Source of the DNA: Gammaproteobacteria bacterium
GTDB taxonomy: Bacteria; Pseudomonadota; Gammaproteobacteria; Steroidobacterales; Rariloculaceae
Direction: 5' to 3'
Assembly (NCBI GenBank): GCA_017577365.1
Contig: PKRJ01000039.1
Location: forward strand, 1-33,662
DNA: 33,662 nucleotides
Shown piece after piece: positions 8,630 to 17,605 of the stretch; the first letter of the stretch is position 1; each line of letters starts with the position of its first letter. Under the pieces are notes generated by a model that was not told where the DNA came from, searched no databases, and saw only the letters and a list, made by a program, of their open reading frames with translations. The translations under genes were made by a program, and so were the position numbers.

Positions 8630-10618
8630 ATGACACTGCTCGCGCCCGCATTCCTCGCAGGTCTCCTGGCGATCGGCTTGCCGTTGTGGCTGCACCGGCT
8701 GTCGTCGACGAATCCGAACCGCCGCAAGTTCAGCTCGCTGATGTTTCTCGAGCCGGGCGAGCCGCGCCGCGTGCTCGCGAAGAAGCTGCAGTATCTCTTT
8801 CTGCTCGCGCTCAGGATCGCCGTGCTCGCGCTGCTCGCGCTCGTGTTCGCGCAGCCCGCGCGGCTCGAATCGCCTGCCGGGGCGGCGGACGGCGACTCGA
8901 GGTTGCACGTGCTCGTGATCGACGCGTCGGCGTCGATGGCGCACGAGTCGCGTTGGGAACGCGCGCTCGATGCGGCGCGTCGCGTGCTCGACGGGATGCG
9001 GGCGGGCGACAGGGTGCAGGTCGTCGCGGCGGCGCGAGTGGCCGAGATCGCGACGCCCCCGACCGACGACGTCGGCGCCGCGCGCGACGCGCTCGCGACG
9101 CTCACGCCTACGCCGTTCCGGCTCGATTACGGCCAGCTGATGCGCGCGCTCGACGGCGTCGTGCGCGCGGCCGATCGGCCGGTCACGCTGCACATCGTGA
9201 CGGACGGACAACAGAGCGCGATGCCGGCGCGTTTCGCCGAGCTCGCGCCGGACCGCCCGGCGTTGCTCGAGATCCACGACGTCGCCGACGCCGGCGACCG
9301 AAACTGGGCGATCGAAAGCTTCACCGGGTCGCCTTTGACGGGACGCCTCGAGGCCGAGGTCGTGAGCTTCGCGCCGCAATCGGTCGCGCGTACGCTGCGG
9401 CTGTCGTTGAACGGCCGCGTCGTGCAGGAGCGGCGCACGGAAATTCCCGCGAACGGGCGCGTCGGCGTCGAGTTCGATCCGCTCGAGCTCGAATCGGGTC
9501 CGAATCGTGTCGAGCTCTCGCTCGTGCCGGGCGACGATCTCGCGATCGACGACCGTCGGTACTTGTCGTTGCGTCGGCCGGAGCCGCGCGACGTGCTGAT
9601 CGTTTCCGGAGGCGGAAGACGCTCCGACGATCTCTTCGTGCGCGCGGCGCTCGAGACGGCGGGCACGTTGTCGCTCGCGATGAAGACCATCGCGGTCGGC
9701 GCGCTCGCCGACGAGGCGCTCGCCGAGTACGACTTCGTCATCGTTCTAGACGCGGGCGTGGTCGGGCCGGCGGACGCCGCAAGCCTCAAGTCGTACGCCG
9801 AGTCGGGCGGCAGGCTGCTCGTCGGGCTCGGGCCGCGCTCGTCCGGGCTCGGCACGATTCCGATCCTGGAGCTCGCGCCCGATTCCTCGGCCCCGGCGCT
9901 GCGCGGCATCGAGGCGGCGTCGATCAGCGGCATCGACGCTTCGCATCCCGCGCTGCGCGGCCTCGACGGGCTGCGCAGCGGCCGGTTCTTCCGCTACGTC
10001 GCGGTCGCCCCCGCCCCGGGCGACGACGTGCTGCTCGAGCTCGATACCGGCGCGCCGCTCCTCGTCGAGCGCGAGATCGGTGACGGACGCGTGCTGCTCT
10101 ATGCGTCGACGCTCGATCGCGAATGGAACGATATGCCGGTTCAACCGGCCTTCGTGCCGCTCGTCGCGGGGCTCGCGAACTATCTGCTCGGCGGTGCGGG
10201 CTTCAGCAACGAAGCGCCGCTCGGCGCGACGCTGTCGCCCCGTGCGCTCGGTATGCAAGGCGGGCAAATCTACGATCCCGACGGCAGGCGCGCGCTCGGG
10301 CTCGGCGGCGGCAGCAGCGACGTCGTGCTCGACCGCATCGGCTTCTACGAAGTGATCGGCGGCGGGCGTACCGAGGTCGTGGCCGTGAACGTCGATCCGC
10401 GCGAGTCGGATTTGACGCGCGTCGACGACGGAACGTTGCAGCGATGGCAGGCTCTCGGGTTCGAAGCGGACGAAGCTGCGGTAATCGCCGCGGAAAGCGG
10501 GGAAGAGGTCGCGGTGCCGCTCGGCCCCTGGCTGCTCGGGGTGCTGATCGCGGCATTACTCATGGAATCCCTCGTGGCAAACTGGCATCTTAGGGTGCGA
10601 AGGGGTATCGCGGCATGA
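8630..10618 (+). CDS. BatA-like membrane protein with VWA domain (662 aa)
   Basis: The first 75 residues match the BatA / aerotolerance-regulator N-terminal region: a hydrophobic helix (LLAPAFLAGLLAIGLPLWLH), a conserved FSSLMFLEP segment and a second helix (about 54-74). A VWA domain follows with D98-A-S100-A-S102. The middle has a beta-sandwich region and a glutamine-amidotransferase-like Rossmann region (VLIVSGGGRRSDDLF and later YAESGGRLLVGLG). A last membrane helix (about 638-656) precedes a short basic tail. The topology places VWA and amidotransferase-like parts in the periplasm. ATG at 8630 has GAGGA a few bases upstream. The stop overlaps the next ATG (ATGA). It is a relative of the first gene of the block, so the system has two membrane VWA subunits. 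Confidence 0.88.
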   Translation: MTLLAPAFLAGLLAIGLPLWLHRLSSTNPNRRKFSSLMFLEPGEPRRVLAKKLQYLFLLALRIAVLALLALVFAQPARLESPAGAADGDSRLHVLVIDASASMAHESRWERALDAARRVLDGMRAGDRVQVVAAARVAEIATPPTDDVGAARDALATLTPTPFRLDYGQLMRALDGVVRAADRPVTLHIVTDGQQSAMPARFAELAPDRPALLEIHDVADAGDRNWAIESFTGSPLTGRLEAEVVSFAPQSVARTLRLSLNGRVVQERRTEIPANGRVGVEFDPLELESGPNRVELSLVPGDDLAIDDRRYLSLRRPEPRDVLIVSGGGRRSDDLFVRAALETAGTLSLAMKTIAVGALADEALAEYDFVIVLDAGVVGPADAASLKSYAESGGRLLVGLGPRSSGLGTIPILELAPDSSAPALRGIEAASISGIDASHPALRGLDGLRSGRFFRYVAVAPAPGDDVLLELDTGAPLLVEREIGDGRVLLYASTLDREWNDMPVQPAFVPLVAGLANYLLGGAGFSNEAPLGATLSPRALGMQGGQIYDPDGRRALGLGGGSSDVVLDRIGFYEVIGGGRTEVVAVNVDPRESDLTRVDDGTLQRWQALGFEADEAAVIAAESGEEVAVPLGPWLLGVLIAALLMESLVANWHLRVRRGIAA

Positions 10619-13600
10619 GCGTTCAGAGAGAGCTCGAGTCCTATCTCAAGGCATTTCGCCGCCGCCTCGAAGCCCTGAGCGTGGCCCGCGGCACGGCGGT
10701 GCTCGCCGTCGCGGCCTTCGTGGTCACGATGGTGGCCGTCTATTTCGGCACGCGGCGCGCGTTCGATGCCGAGTTCGTGATCGGTGCACGGCTCGCGCTG
10801 GCCGCGGTCCTCGGCGTGGTCGTCGCGTGGCTCGTCGTCTATCCGTTGCGCAAGCTGCGCACGAGCCGCGCGATTCTCGAGATCGAGCAACGCGCACCCG
10901 ATTTCGACGGCCGACTCGAGACCTACGACAGTCTCGTGCGCAAGAATCCCCGCTCGCCGTTCGTCGCGCTGCTCGCGGAGGACGCGCTCGCGCTCGCGCG
11001 CAGGATTCCGGTTCCGCTCAAAGTGCCCTCGTGGCAGATTCGCGTGCCGGCGGCGATCGCGCTCGTCGCGGTCGCGCTGCTCGTCGGCATCGCCGCGTTC
11101 GGACCCGAGAGCTGGCGCTACGGCGTGCGGCATCTGTGGGTGGGATGGCTGTTCGACGACACGCTGCCGCCGCAGTTCATCGAGGTCGTGCCGGGCGACC
11201 AGAAGGTGCGGCGCGGAGGCGATTTCGCCGTCGCGGCTCGCGCGAGAGGCTTCGACCCGCGCGACATGCAGATCTTCGCGCAGTTCGAGTCCGGCGGGAC
11301 GTGGCAGAGCGCGACGATGAGCCGCGAGAGCGGCCAGTTCGAGTTCACGTTCTTCGCGCTCCGCGAGCCGATGCGCTATTACGTGACGGCGGCCGGCATC
11401 CGCAGCCCGGAGTACCGCGTCGACGTCGTCGATTTGCCGCGCATCGAGAACATCAAGCTCACGTATCGCTATCCCGAATGGAGCCGTCTCGAGCCTCGTA
11501 CCGTCGAGCCGGGCGGAGACATCCGCGCGGTCGCGGGCACCGAGGTCGACGTCGAGATCCGCGCGGATCGGCCGCTCGACAACGCGGAGCTCATCGCGAA
11601 CGGCGGCCGCGTGCCGATGCGCACGGACGGCAACGTGGGCATCGCGACGCTGACCGTCGACCAGGACGGCGAATACTTCGTATCGACGCTCTTCGACGAA
11701 TCGAGCATCCGGCTCACGGACGATTACTTCATCACGCTGATTCCGGACGAGAAGCCGGTCGTCAAGGTCGTGAAGCCCGGCCGCGACTGGCGCGCGAGCA
11801 ACATCGAGGAAGTCTCGCTGCGCATCGAGGCGAGCGACGATTTCGGTCTCGAGAACGTCGAGCTTCGTTACTCGATCAACGGCGGCGAATGGCGCACCGT
11901 GACGGTGCCGATCGGCGAAGACGGCGCGTCCGTCTCGGCCGAGCAGATCCTGTACCTCGAGGAGATGACGAAGCCGGCGCGGCAGGCGCGCCGCTCGGGA
12001 ATCGGCGCTCGTCAGGGCGTCGTCAACCTCGACGATTTTCGTTTGCCGCGTCCCGGCGGCGGATTCGACGACGAGAGCCGCGCCGCCGAGGCCGAGGCCG
12101 AGAACGAGCGAACGCCGAGCGAGACGAAGCTCGAGCCCGGCGACCTGATCTCGTACTACGTCGTCGCGAAGGATCGCGAGCGCTCCGCACAGACCGATCT
12201 CTACTTCATCGAGGTCCAACCGTTCGAGCGCACGTTCACGCAAGCGAGCGGCGCGGGCGCGGCCGGCGGCGGAGGCGGCGGCGCGGATCAGAACGAGATT
12301 TCGCGCCGGCAGAAGGAGATCCTCGTCGCGACCTGGAACCTGATCCGCGAGCGCGACGAGGTGACCTCGAGCTTCCTCGACGAGCAGCAGCTGAACGACA
12401 ACGCGCGGATGCTCGCGGAGCTACAGCGCACGCTGGCCGAGCAAGCGCGCACGCTCGCGAACCGCACGCGCGCGAGACAACTGACGAGCCAGGACGAGAA
12501 GATCCGGCAGTTCGTCGAAAGCCTCGAGCTCGCGGCCGAGTCGATGGATCCGGCGGCGGAAAATCTCGAGCGAGTGGAGCTTCAGGACGCGGTCGCGCCC
12601 GAGCAGGCGGCGCTGCAGCATCTGTTGCGCGCCGAGGCGCTTTTCACCGACATCCAGGTTGCGTTCCAGCGCAACGGCGGCGGTGGCGGCGGGCTCGCCG
12701 GGCGGGATCTGTCCGAGCTGTTCGAGCTCGAGATGGATCTCGAGAAGAACCAGTACGAGACGGAATCGCCGGTCGCGTTCGAGCAGCAGCAGAGCGGCAT
12801 CGACGAGGCGATCCGCAAGCTTCAGGAGCTCGCCCGCCGTCAGGAGAACCTCGCGCGTCAGGCGAATCGCCGCCAGCAGCTGACCGAGCGCGACCGCTGG
12901 GAGCAGCAGCAGCTCCGCCGCGAGACCGAGGAGCTTCGCCGCCAGCTCGAGCAGATGCAGCAGCAGCTCGCGCAGCAGCAGGCGCAGTCCTCGCAGCAAG
13001 GTCAGCCGGGGCAGCAAGGTCAACAAGGCCAACAGGGCCAGGAAGGGCAGCAGAGCCAGTCGGGCCAGCAGCCGGGCGCGCAGGCCGGCAGCGGCGGCCA
13101 GGGCGGCGATGCGACCGCCGAGGCGCTGCGTCAGCTCGACGAGGCGCTGCGTGCCATGGATAGGGCCGCGAGCCGGGGCGAGGAGATCGATCCGGCGCAG
13201 GCGCAGCGCGCGATCGAGCAGGCGCGCCGCCAGCTGCAGCAGGCGCTCCAGCAGATGACGGCGCAGCGTCAGCAGCAGGCAAGCGAAGCGTTCTCGGATC
13301 TCGCGGACCGGTCGTCGGATCTGTATCGCCGGCAGCGCGAGCTTGCGGCGGAGCTCCAGCGCGCGGTGCGCGACGCGCTCGACGCCCGGATCGATCGCGG
13401 CATTCGCGGCGGCATCGATCGCCGCACCGCGCTCGACATCGGCGAACGCAAGGAAGCGCTGCGCCGCGAGCTCGAGGCTCTCGAGCAGGACATGCAGCGC
13501 ATCGCGCAGCAGTTCCGCGGCCAGACGCCGGGCGCGTCAGAGGCGTTGACGCGCGCGCTGACGCAGCTGCAGCAGTCGCAAGCGATCGCGCGGCTCAGCA

Positions 13601-14496
13601 TCGCGTCCGAGATGATCCGCCAGGGCTACGGCGTCGAGGCCGCGGCGACGGATTCCGTCACGACCTCCGCATTGCGGGACCTCGAGCAACGCACGCGGGA
13701 GGCGCTCGAGCGCGCGTCGGAGGAAGCGGTGGCCGGCGGTCCCCGCGACGAGGATCCGAGCGCCGAGCTGCTCGCGGAGCTTCGAGCGTTGCGCCGCGAG
13801 CTGGACGATCTGATGCGCGGGCCGGGCGATCCCCTCGATCCTCGATCCGGCCAGCCGGGCGGGAGATTCGGGGCGCAGGAGCCGACCCGCGACGGCGAAG
13901 GGCAGCCCGGACAAGACCCGAATGCGCCGCTGAGCGCCGGGCAGCAGAACGATCAGCCTGGACAGGGCGCGCAGCAGGGCGGCTCGCAACGGGGAGGCAA
14001 CCAGGCTGGAGGGAACCAGGGCGGTCCGTACGCCGGCGGGGATATCGGCCGAGGCGGCTACGGGCCGCGCGGCGGCTTCTACGACCCGAACCGCAGCGAC
14101 GTTTGGGGCCCGTATCCGTACGGATTCTGGCGCGATCCGCAGCGCCTCGAGGAAGCGCGCGAGCGCCTGCAAGCGGCCGGAACGGATCTCTTGACGCTCG
14201 GCAACCAGCTGCGCTCGGAAGGCTTGACCGCCGAGGAGCTCGAGGCGATCCGCCGTTTGGGCGAGGCGTTGCGTGCCGGGCTGACCGGCAACGAGGCGCT
14301 GATCGAGCGCGAGCTGCGCAACCTCGCGAACCTGATCGATCACACGGAGCTCGAGCTTCGCGCGAGCTCCAGCGATCGCAATCAGGCGCGCGTCCGCACC
14401 GAGGCGCCCGTGCCCGCCGCCCGCGGGTACGAGGACGCGGTGGCCGAGTACTATCGGCGTCTGAGCAAAGCGCGCGGCGATTCCGATTCGCAGTAA
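10615..14496 (+). CDS. DUF4175-like large membrane protein with Q/G-rich regions (1293 aa)
   Basis: This is a very large protein. Three N-terminal membrane segments lie at about 26-44, 58-78 and 143-162. A long periplasmic-type region with Ig-like beta structure follows (about 180-540), then extended helical, coiled-coil-prone sequence rich in E, R and Q. Low-complexity Q/G runs lie near residues 780-826 and 1105-1145. The order of membrane helices, beta region and Q-rich coiled coil resembles DUF4175 / TIGR02302 low-complexity proteins found beside MoxR-VWA genes. Those are often about 850 residues, so this one is unusually long. The family call rests on architecture only. The start overlaps the preceding stop (ATGA). 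As the last gene, it may act as a periplasmic tether or scaffold. A perfect 16-bp hairpin follows the stop. Confidence 0.72.
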   Translation: MSVQRELESYLKAFRRRLEALSVARGTAVLAVAAFVVTMVAVYFGTRRAFDAEFVIGARLALAAVLGVVVAWLVVYPLRKLRTSRAILEIEQRAPDFDGRLETYDSLVRKNPRSPFVALLAEDALALARRIPVPLKVPSWQIRVPAAIALVAVALLVGIAAFGPESWRYGVRHLWVGWLFDDTLPPQFIEVVPGDQKVRRGGDFAVAARARGFDPRDMQIFAQFESGGTWQSATMSRESGQFEFTFFALREPMRYYVTAAGIRSPEYRVDVVDLPRIENIKLTYRYPEWSRLEPRTVEPGGDIRAVAGTEVDVEIRADRPLDNAELIANGGRVPMRTDGNVGIATLTVDQDGEYFVSTLFDESSIRLTDDYFITLIPDEKPVVKVVKPGRDWRASNIEEVSLRIEASDDFGLENVELRYSINGGEWRTVTVPIGEDGASVSAEQILYLEEMTKPARQARRSGIGARQGVVNLDDFRLPRPGGGFDDESRAAEAEAENERTPSETKLEPGDLISYYVVAKDRERSAQTDLYFIEVQPFERTFTQASGAGAAGGGGGGADQNEISRRQKEILVATWNLIRERDEVTSSFLDEQQLNDNARMLAELQRTLAEQARTLANRTRARQLTSQDEKIRQFVESLELAAESMDPAAENLERVELQDAVAPEQAALQHLLRAEALFTDIQVAFQRNGGGGGGLAGRDLSELFELEMDLEKNQYETESPVAFEQQQSGIDEAIRKLQELARRQENLARQANRRQQLTERDRWEQQQLRRETEELRRQLEQMQQQLAQQQAQSSQQGQPGQQGQQGQQGQEGQQSQSGQQPGAQAGSGGQGGDATAEALRQLDEALRAMDRAASRGEEIDPAQAQRAIEQARRQLQQALQQMTAQRQQQASEAFSDLADRSSDLYRRQRELAAELQRAVRDALDARIDRGIRGGIDRRTALDIGERKEALRRELEALEQDMQRIAQQFRGQTPGASEALTRALTQLQQSQAIARLSIASEMIRQGYGVEAAATDSVTTSALRDLEQRTREALERASEEAVAGGPRDEDPSAELLAELRALRRELDDLMRGPGDPLDPRSGQPGGRFGAQEPTRDGEGQPGQDPNAPLSAGQQNDQPGQGAQQGGSQRGGNQAGGNQGGPYAGGDIGRGGYGPRGGFYDPNRSDVWGPYPYGFWRDPQRLEEARERLQAAGTDLLTLGNQLRSEGLTAEELEAIRRLGEALRAGLTGNEALIERELRNLANLIDHTELELRASSSDRNQARVRTEAPVPAARGYEDAVAEYYRRLSKARGDSDSQ
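12952..13092 (+). repeat. Low-complexity CAG/GGCCAG-type repeat coding for Gln/Gly runs
   Basis: The DNA here is made of imperfect CAGCAG and CAAGGYCAR units. It encodes Q-rich sequence that turns into repeated GQQGQ motifs (residues about 780-826 of the large membrane protein). The repeat is degenerate at third positions, which argues for selection on the protein rather than recent slippage. It could still vary in length between strains. Confidence 0.7.
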
Positions 14497-14504
14497 CCGT
14501 CAAC

Positions 14505-14546
14505 CGCGCGCTCGCGGCCGACGTCGAAGCCGGCCGCGAGCGCGCG
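14505..14546 (+). terminator. Perfect 16-bp inverted repeat, probable terminator of the MoxR/VWA operon
   Basis: The left arm CGCGCGCTCGCGGCCG (14505-14520) and right arm CGGCCGCGAGCGCGCG (14531-14546) are exact reverse complements around a 10-base loop. It starts 8 bases after the operon's last stop. Only TT follows, not a U-run, so it would be a U-poor terminator or a processing/stability hairpin. It ends 21 bases before the dienelactone hydrolase ATG. Confidence 0.65.
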
Positions 14547-14567
14547 TTCATCGAAAACGACGAGAGG

Positions 14568-15239
14568 ATGGGAGAGCAAGTCGGATTGACGGCCCGTGAC
14601 GGGCATGCCTTCGACGCTTATCGGGCCGATCCCGCCGGCGAGCCGATCGGCGGCATCGTCGTGGTGCAGGAGATTTTCGGCCTGACCGCGCACATGAAGC
14701 GCGTCGTCGACCGTTATGCGGCGGAAGGATTCGCCGCCGTTGCGCCGGCGCTGTTCGATCGCGTCGAGCGCGGCCTCGTGCTCGATTATTCGGAGATCGA
14801 GCGCGGCCGAGCGACGATGCAGAAGCTCGACTGGCAGAACACGCTCGCCGACGTGCAGGCGGCCGTCGAATCGCTCGGAGATCTCGGTATCGGGGTCGTG
14901 GGTTTTTGCTGGGGCGGAACGGTCGCGCACGTTGCAGCGAGCGAGCTGTCGATCGATGCCGCGGTCTCGTACTACGGGACGGGGGTCGCCCGCATGCTGG
15001 ACAAGCAGCCGAAATGCCCGATCCTCTATCACTTCGGCGAGCTCGATCGGTCGATCCCGCCCGACGCGATCGAGCGAATTCGGCAGGCGGTCCCGAACGG
15101 TATATTTCACGTCTATCCGGGCGCGGATCATGGTTTCGACTGTCGCGACCGAGCCGCGTACAGCCCATCGGACTCCCAGCTTGCGTTCGAGCGCTCGGTG
15201 AGCTTCCTTCGCGAGCATCTCGCCGCGAAAAGATCTTGA
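14568..15239 (+). CDS. Dienelactone hydrolase family protein
   Basis: This is an alpha/beta hydrolase of the dienelactone hydrolase family (223 residues, normal length), cytoplasmic. The catalytic triad is complete: C114 in GFCWGG, D160 in GELDRSIPP and H188 in GADHGF. E35 in VVQEIFG corresponds to the glutamate that activates the cysteine in known members. The classical reaction is hydrolysis of dienelactone to maleylacetate in chlorocatechol degradation, but most genomic paralogues act on other esters or lactones, and no ring-cleavage genes are nearby. ATG at 14568 gives the family-typical N-terminus MGEQVGLTARDG. The purine-rich GAGAGG directly abuts it, so spacing is poor; TTG at 14586 is a less likely alternative. 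Confidence 0.92.
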   Translation: MGEQVGLTARDGHAFDAYRADPAGEPIGGIVVVQEIFGLTAHMKRVVDRYAAEGFAAVAPALFDRVERGLVLDYSEIERGRATMQKLDWQNTLADVQAAVESLGDLGIGVVGFCWGGTVAHVAASELSIDAAVSYYGTGVARMLDKQPKCPILYHFGELDRSIPPDAIERIRQAVPNGIFHVYPGADHGFDCRDRAAYSPSDSQLAFERSVSFLREHLAAKRS

Positions 15240-15241
15240 TC

Positions 15242-15263
15242 TCACTTAAGAATCCTTGAGTGA
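15242..15263 (+). terminator. Stem-loop just after the dienelactone hydrolase stop
   Basis: TCACTTAAG (15242-15250) and CTTGAGTGA (15255-15263) pair over 9 positions, with one G-U, around the loop AATC. It begins two bases past the stop. No T-run follows. A weak terminator is most likely; the AT-rich dyad could instead be an operator for the downstream transporter genes. Confidence 0.4.
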
Positions 15264-15307
15264 CGGCGAGTTACGCGCTCGCTACGATGCCCTCCGGTCA
15301 CCTCGGC

Positions 15308-15316
15308 TGAGATAAT
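15308..15316 (+). promoter_or_regulatory. Candidate extended -10 promoter for the ABC ATPase gene
   Basis: TGAGATAAT fits the extended -10 pattern TGnTATAAT with one mismatch. It lies in the only AT-rich stretch between the hydrolase and the ATPase, 56 bases before the ATPase ATG. No good -35 is visible, which an extended -10 can tolerate. Confidence 0.35.
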
Positions 15317-15372
15317 CCGGGCGTGTTCTCCCGCGGAAAGAGCCGTCGTGGTTCGTTCCGCTCGACGGTTTC

Positions 15373-16077
15373 ATGGGCGTGAGCGCGGTCATCCAAACGC
15401 ACAACCTCAAACGCACGTATCGCATGGGCGGAGAGCTGATCCATGCGCTGCGCGGCGTCGATCTGTCGATCGACAAGGGAGAGTATGTCGCGATCATGGG
15501 ACCTTCCGGGTCAGGCAAGTCGACGCTGATGAACGTGATCGGCTGCCTCGATACGCCGGACGAAGGCGAGTACTGGCTGAACGGCAGGCTCGTCTCCGAT
15601 ATGAACGATCGCGAGCTCGCGCGCGTGCGTAACCGTGACGTCGGTTTCGTGTTCCAGACGTTCAACTTGCTGCCGCGCGCCGACGCGCTGCACAACGTCG
15701 AGCTGCCGCTCGTCTACGCCGGCGTCAAGAAAAAGGAGCGAATCGAACGCGCGAAAAAAGCGCTCGAACGAGTCGGGCTCGCGTCGCGGATGCACCATCG
15801 GCCGAACGAGATGTCCGGCGGACAGCGGCAACGGGTCGCGATCGCGCGCGCGCTCGTGACCGAGCCGAGCATCCTGCTCGCCGACGAGCCGACGGGAAAT
15901 CTCGACTCCGCGACGAGCGAGGAGATCATGGCGCTCTTCGACGACCTTCACGCATCGGGGCACACGATCATTCTCGTGACCCACGAGCCGGACATCGCCG
16001 CTCACGCGCGCCGCATCATCGTTCTGCGCGACGGCGCGATCGAACAGGACTATCCGAACCCTCGAGTGACTCATTGA
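15373..16077 (+). CDS. ABC transporter ATP-binding protein, MacB/LolD type
   Basis: This 234-residue ABC ATPase belongs to the MacB/LolD/FtsE-like group that powers FtsX-type permeases. Walker A is GPSGSGKST (43-51), the Q-loop is Q95, the signature is SGGQRQ (148-153), Walker B plus the D-loop is ILLADEPTGNLD, and the switch histidine is H204. The group-typical motif GFVFQTFNLLPR is present. The protein is cytoplasmic and peripheral. The next gene, one base after its stop, is a periplasmic adaptor, so the pair resembles a tripartite macrolide or lipid efflux system. The permease subunit is absent here. ATG at 15373 has no clear Shine-Dalgarno; the internal ATG at residue 18 would remove the first strand, so the listed start is kept. 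Confidence 0.95.
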   Translation: MGVSAVIQTHNLKRTYRMGGELIHALRGVDLSIDKGEYVAIMGPSGSGKSTLMNVIGCLDTPDEGEYWLNGRLVSDMNDRELARVRNRDVGFVFQTFNLLPRADALHNVELPLVYAGVKKKERIERAKKALERVGLASRMHHRPNEMSGGQRQRVAIARALVTEPSILLADEPTGNLDSATSEEIMALFDDLHASGHTIILVTHEPDIAAHARRIIVLRDGAIEQDYPNPRVTH

Positions 16078-16078
16078 C

Positions 16079-17602
16079 ATGACGCCGCTTTTCTCGAAGC
16101 ACAGGATCGTGCTCGTTACCGCGCTCGGCGGCTCGATGCTCTTGGGCTGCCAGCCCGAGCCCAACGAGGTGGTGACGCTCTACGACTCCGAGCCCGTTAC
16201 GGTCAGGGATATTCGGGTGAACGTCGAGGCGTCCGGGGTCATCGAGCCGGTTCGGACGGTCGAGGTGAAATCGAAAGCGTCCGGGGAGATCTTGAGCGTC
16301 CACGCGGACACGGGCGACGTCGTGCAGGCCGGCGATCTTCTCGTCGAGGTCGACAAGCGGACGCCGCGCAATCAGCTCGCCGAGGCCGAAGCGTCGCTCA
16401 AGGCCGCGCAAGCGCGTCGGCAGATCGCCGAGACCGCGATGCGGCGTGCGCAGCGGCTCTTCGAGTCGGGAACGCTCACGCAGAGCGATTACGAGCAGTC
16501 GCAGCTCGAGTTCGCGAACGCCGAGGCGATGGTCGTGAGCGCGCAAGTCGCGCTCGAGAACGCGCGCATCGCGATGTCCGACACCGACGTTCGCGCGCCG
16601 ATCACGGGCACGATCATCGAGCGGCACATCGAGCCCGGCGCCGTGATCTCGTCGCCGACGCAAGCGGTCAGCGACGGCACGCTGCTGATGAAAATGGCCG
16701 ATCTCTCGGTCGTGCAGGTGCGCGCGCTCGTCGACGAGACGGATATCGGTAAGATTCGCCCCGGCATGGAGGCGCGCGTCGTCGTCGCGGCCTATCCGAA
16801 TCAGCCGTTCGACGGCACGGTGCAGAAGATCGAGCCTCAGGCGGTCGTCGAGCAGAACGTCACGATGTTCGCCGTGCTGATCGTGCTCGACAACTCGCAC
16901 GGGCTGTTGCGGCCCGGCATGAACGCCGAGGTGAGCATCGAGATCGCGTCGCGCGAGGGCGTCACGGCCGTGCCGACCGCGGCGCTGCGGGCGCTGAAGG
17001 ACATCCAGACGACGGCGGCGATGCTCGGCATGCGGCCGGAGGAGATCCACGCCGCGCTCGATCCTCACGCCGACCCGAGCGCGGCCGCGGCCTCCGCGCG
17101 GTCGACCATCTCGATCAACGGCCGGACGATCACGCTGCCGGACGGCGTCGACCGGGAGCGCGTCGACGCGCTGATGCGCGCGCGGCAGTCCGGTCGCGAA
17201 TTGACCGCCGAGGAACGCGATCTCTTGCGCACGGTCATGGGACGGGCCTTCGGCGAAGCAGGCGGCCCGCCGGTCGGCCCGTGGGGACGCAACGGCGGAC
17301 GCGCGGCTTCGGGCGAATCGAGCGCGGCGTACCTGTTCGGAGGCGAGTACTGGGTCGTCGCGCTGCGCGACAATCGGCCCGTCCCGGTCAAGGTCGTGAC
17401 GGGCATCACCGATCTCGAGTACAGCGAGGTCGTCTCCGGGCTCGCCCCCGGCGATCGCGTGCTGCTCTTGCCGAGCACGAGCCTGTTCGAGCAACAGGAG
17501 CGGCTGCAGCAGTTCATCAGCCAGCGCTTCGGGTCGGGACCGTTCCAGCAGCAGGGCGGGCCTCCGCCCGGGCCGCCGCCGGGCGGGCCTCCGCGCTTCT
17601 GA
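16079..17602 (+). CDS. Periplasmic adaptor (HlyD/MacA-like) lipoprotein
   Basis: This is a 507-residue membrane-fusion protein that links an inner-membrane transporter to an outer-membrane channel. The N-terminal signal ends in a lipobox (MLLGC), so C24 should be lipidated. A lipoyl/hairpin region follows: GVIEPVRTVEVKSKASGEI, the helical hairpin at about 95-165 (SQLEFANAEAM), then DTDVRAPITGTI. The beta-barrel and C-terminal domain follow. About 95 extra residues lie between the barrel and the last strands (near 310-405), including a helical LTAEERDLLRTVMG segment. The tail is Gly/Pro-rich (PPPGPPPGGPP). Average MacA proteins are about 370-400 residues, so this one is long. It starts one base after the ATPase stop, so the two are surely co-transcribed. 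Confidence 0.9.
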   Translation: MTPLFSKHRIVLVTALGGSMLLGCQPEPNEVVTLYDSEPVTVRDIRVNVEASGVIEPVRTVEVKSKASGEILSVHADTGDVVQAGDLLVEVDKRTPRNQLAEAEASLKAAQARRQIAETAMRRAQRLFESGTLTQSDYEQSQLEFANAEAMVVSAQVALENARIAMSDTDVRAPITGTIIERHIEPGAVISSPTQAVSDGTLLMKMADLSVVQVRALVDETDIGKIRPGMEARVVVAAYPNQPFDGTVQKIEPQAVVEQNVTMFAVLIVLDNSHGLLRPGMNAEVSIEIASREGVTAVPTAALRALKDIQTTAAMLGMRPEEIHAALDPHADPSAAAASARSTISINGRTITLPDGVDRERVDALMRARQSGRELTAEERDLLRTVMGRAFGEAGGPPVGPWGRNGGRAASGESSAAYLFGGEYWVVALRDNRPVPVKVVTGITDLEYSEVVSGLAPGDRVLLLPSTSLFEQQERLQQFISQRFGSGPFQQQGGPPPGPPPGGPPRF

Positions 17603-17605
17603 CTC

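Noticed and set aside
10345..12243. A 632-codon minus-strand open frame
   Set aside because: It is antisense to the DUF4175-like and BatA-like genes, with no domain and biased composition.
12421..13032. A leucine-rich minus-strand frame resembling a leucine-rich repeat protein
   Set aside because: The leucines are the complement of CAG/GAG codons in the Q/E-rich coiled-coil region on the + strand.
12952..13092. A possible tandem-repeat array or CRISPR-like element
   Set aside because: The units are short, degenerate and in frame with the protein; there are no spacers of constant length.
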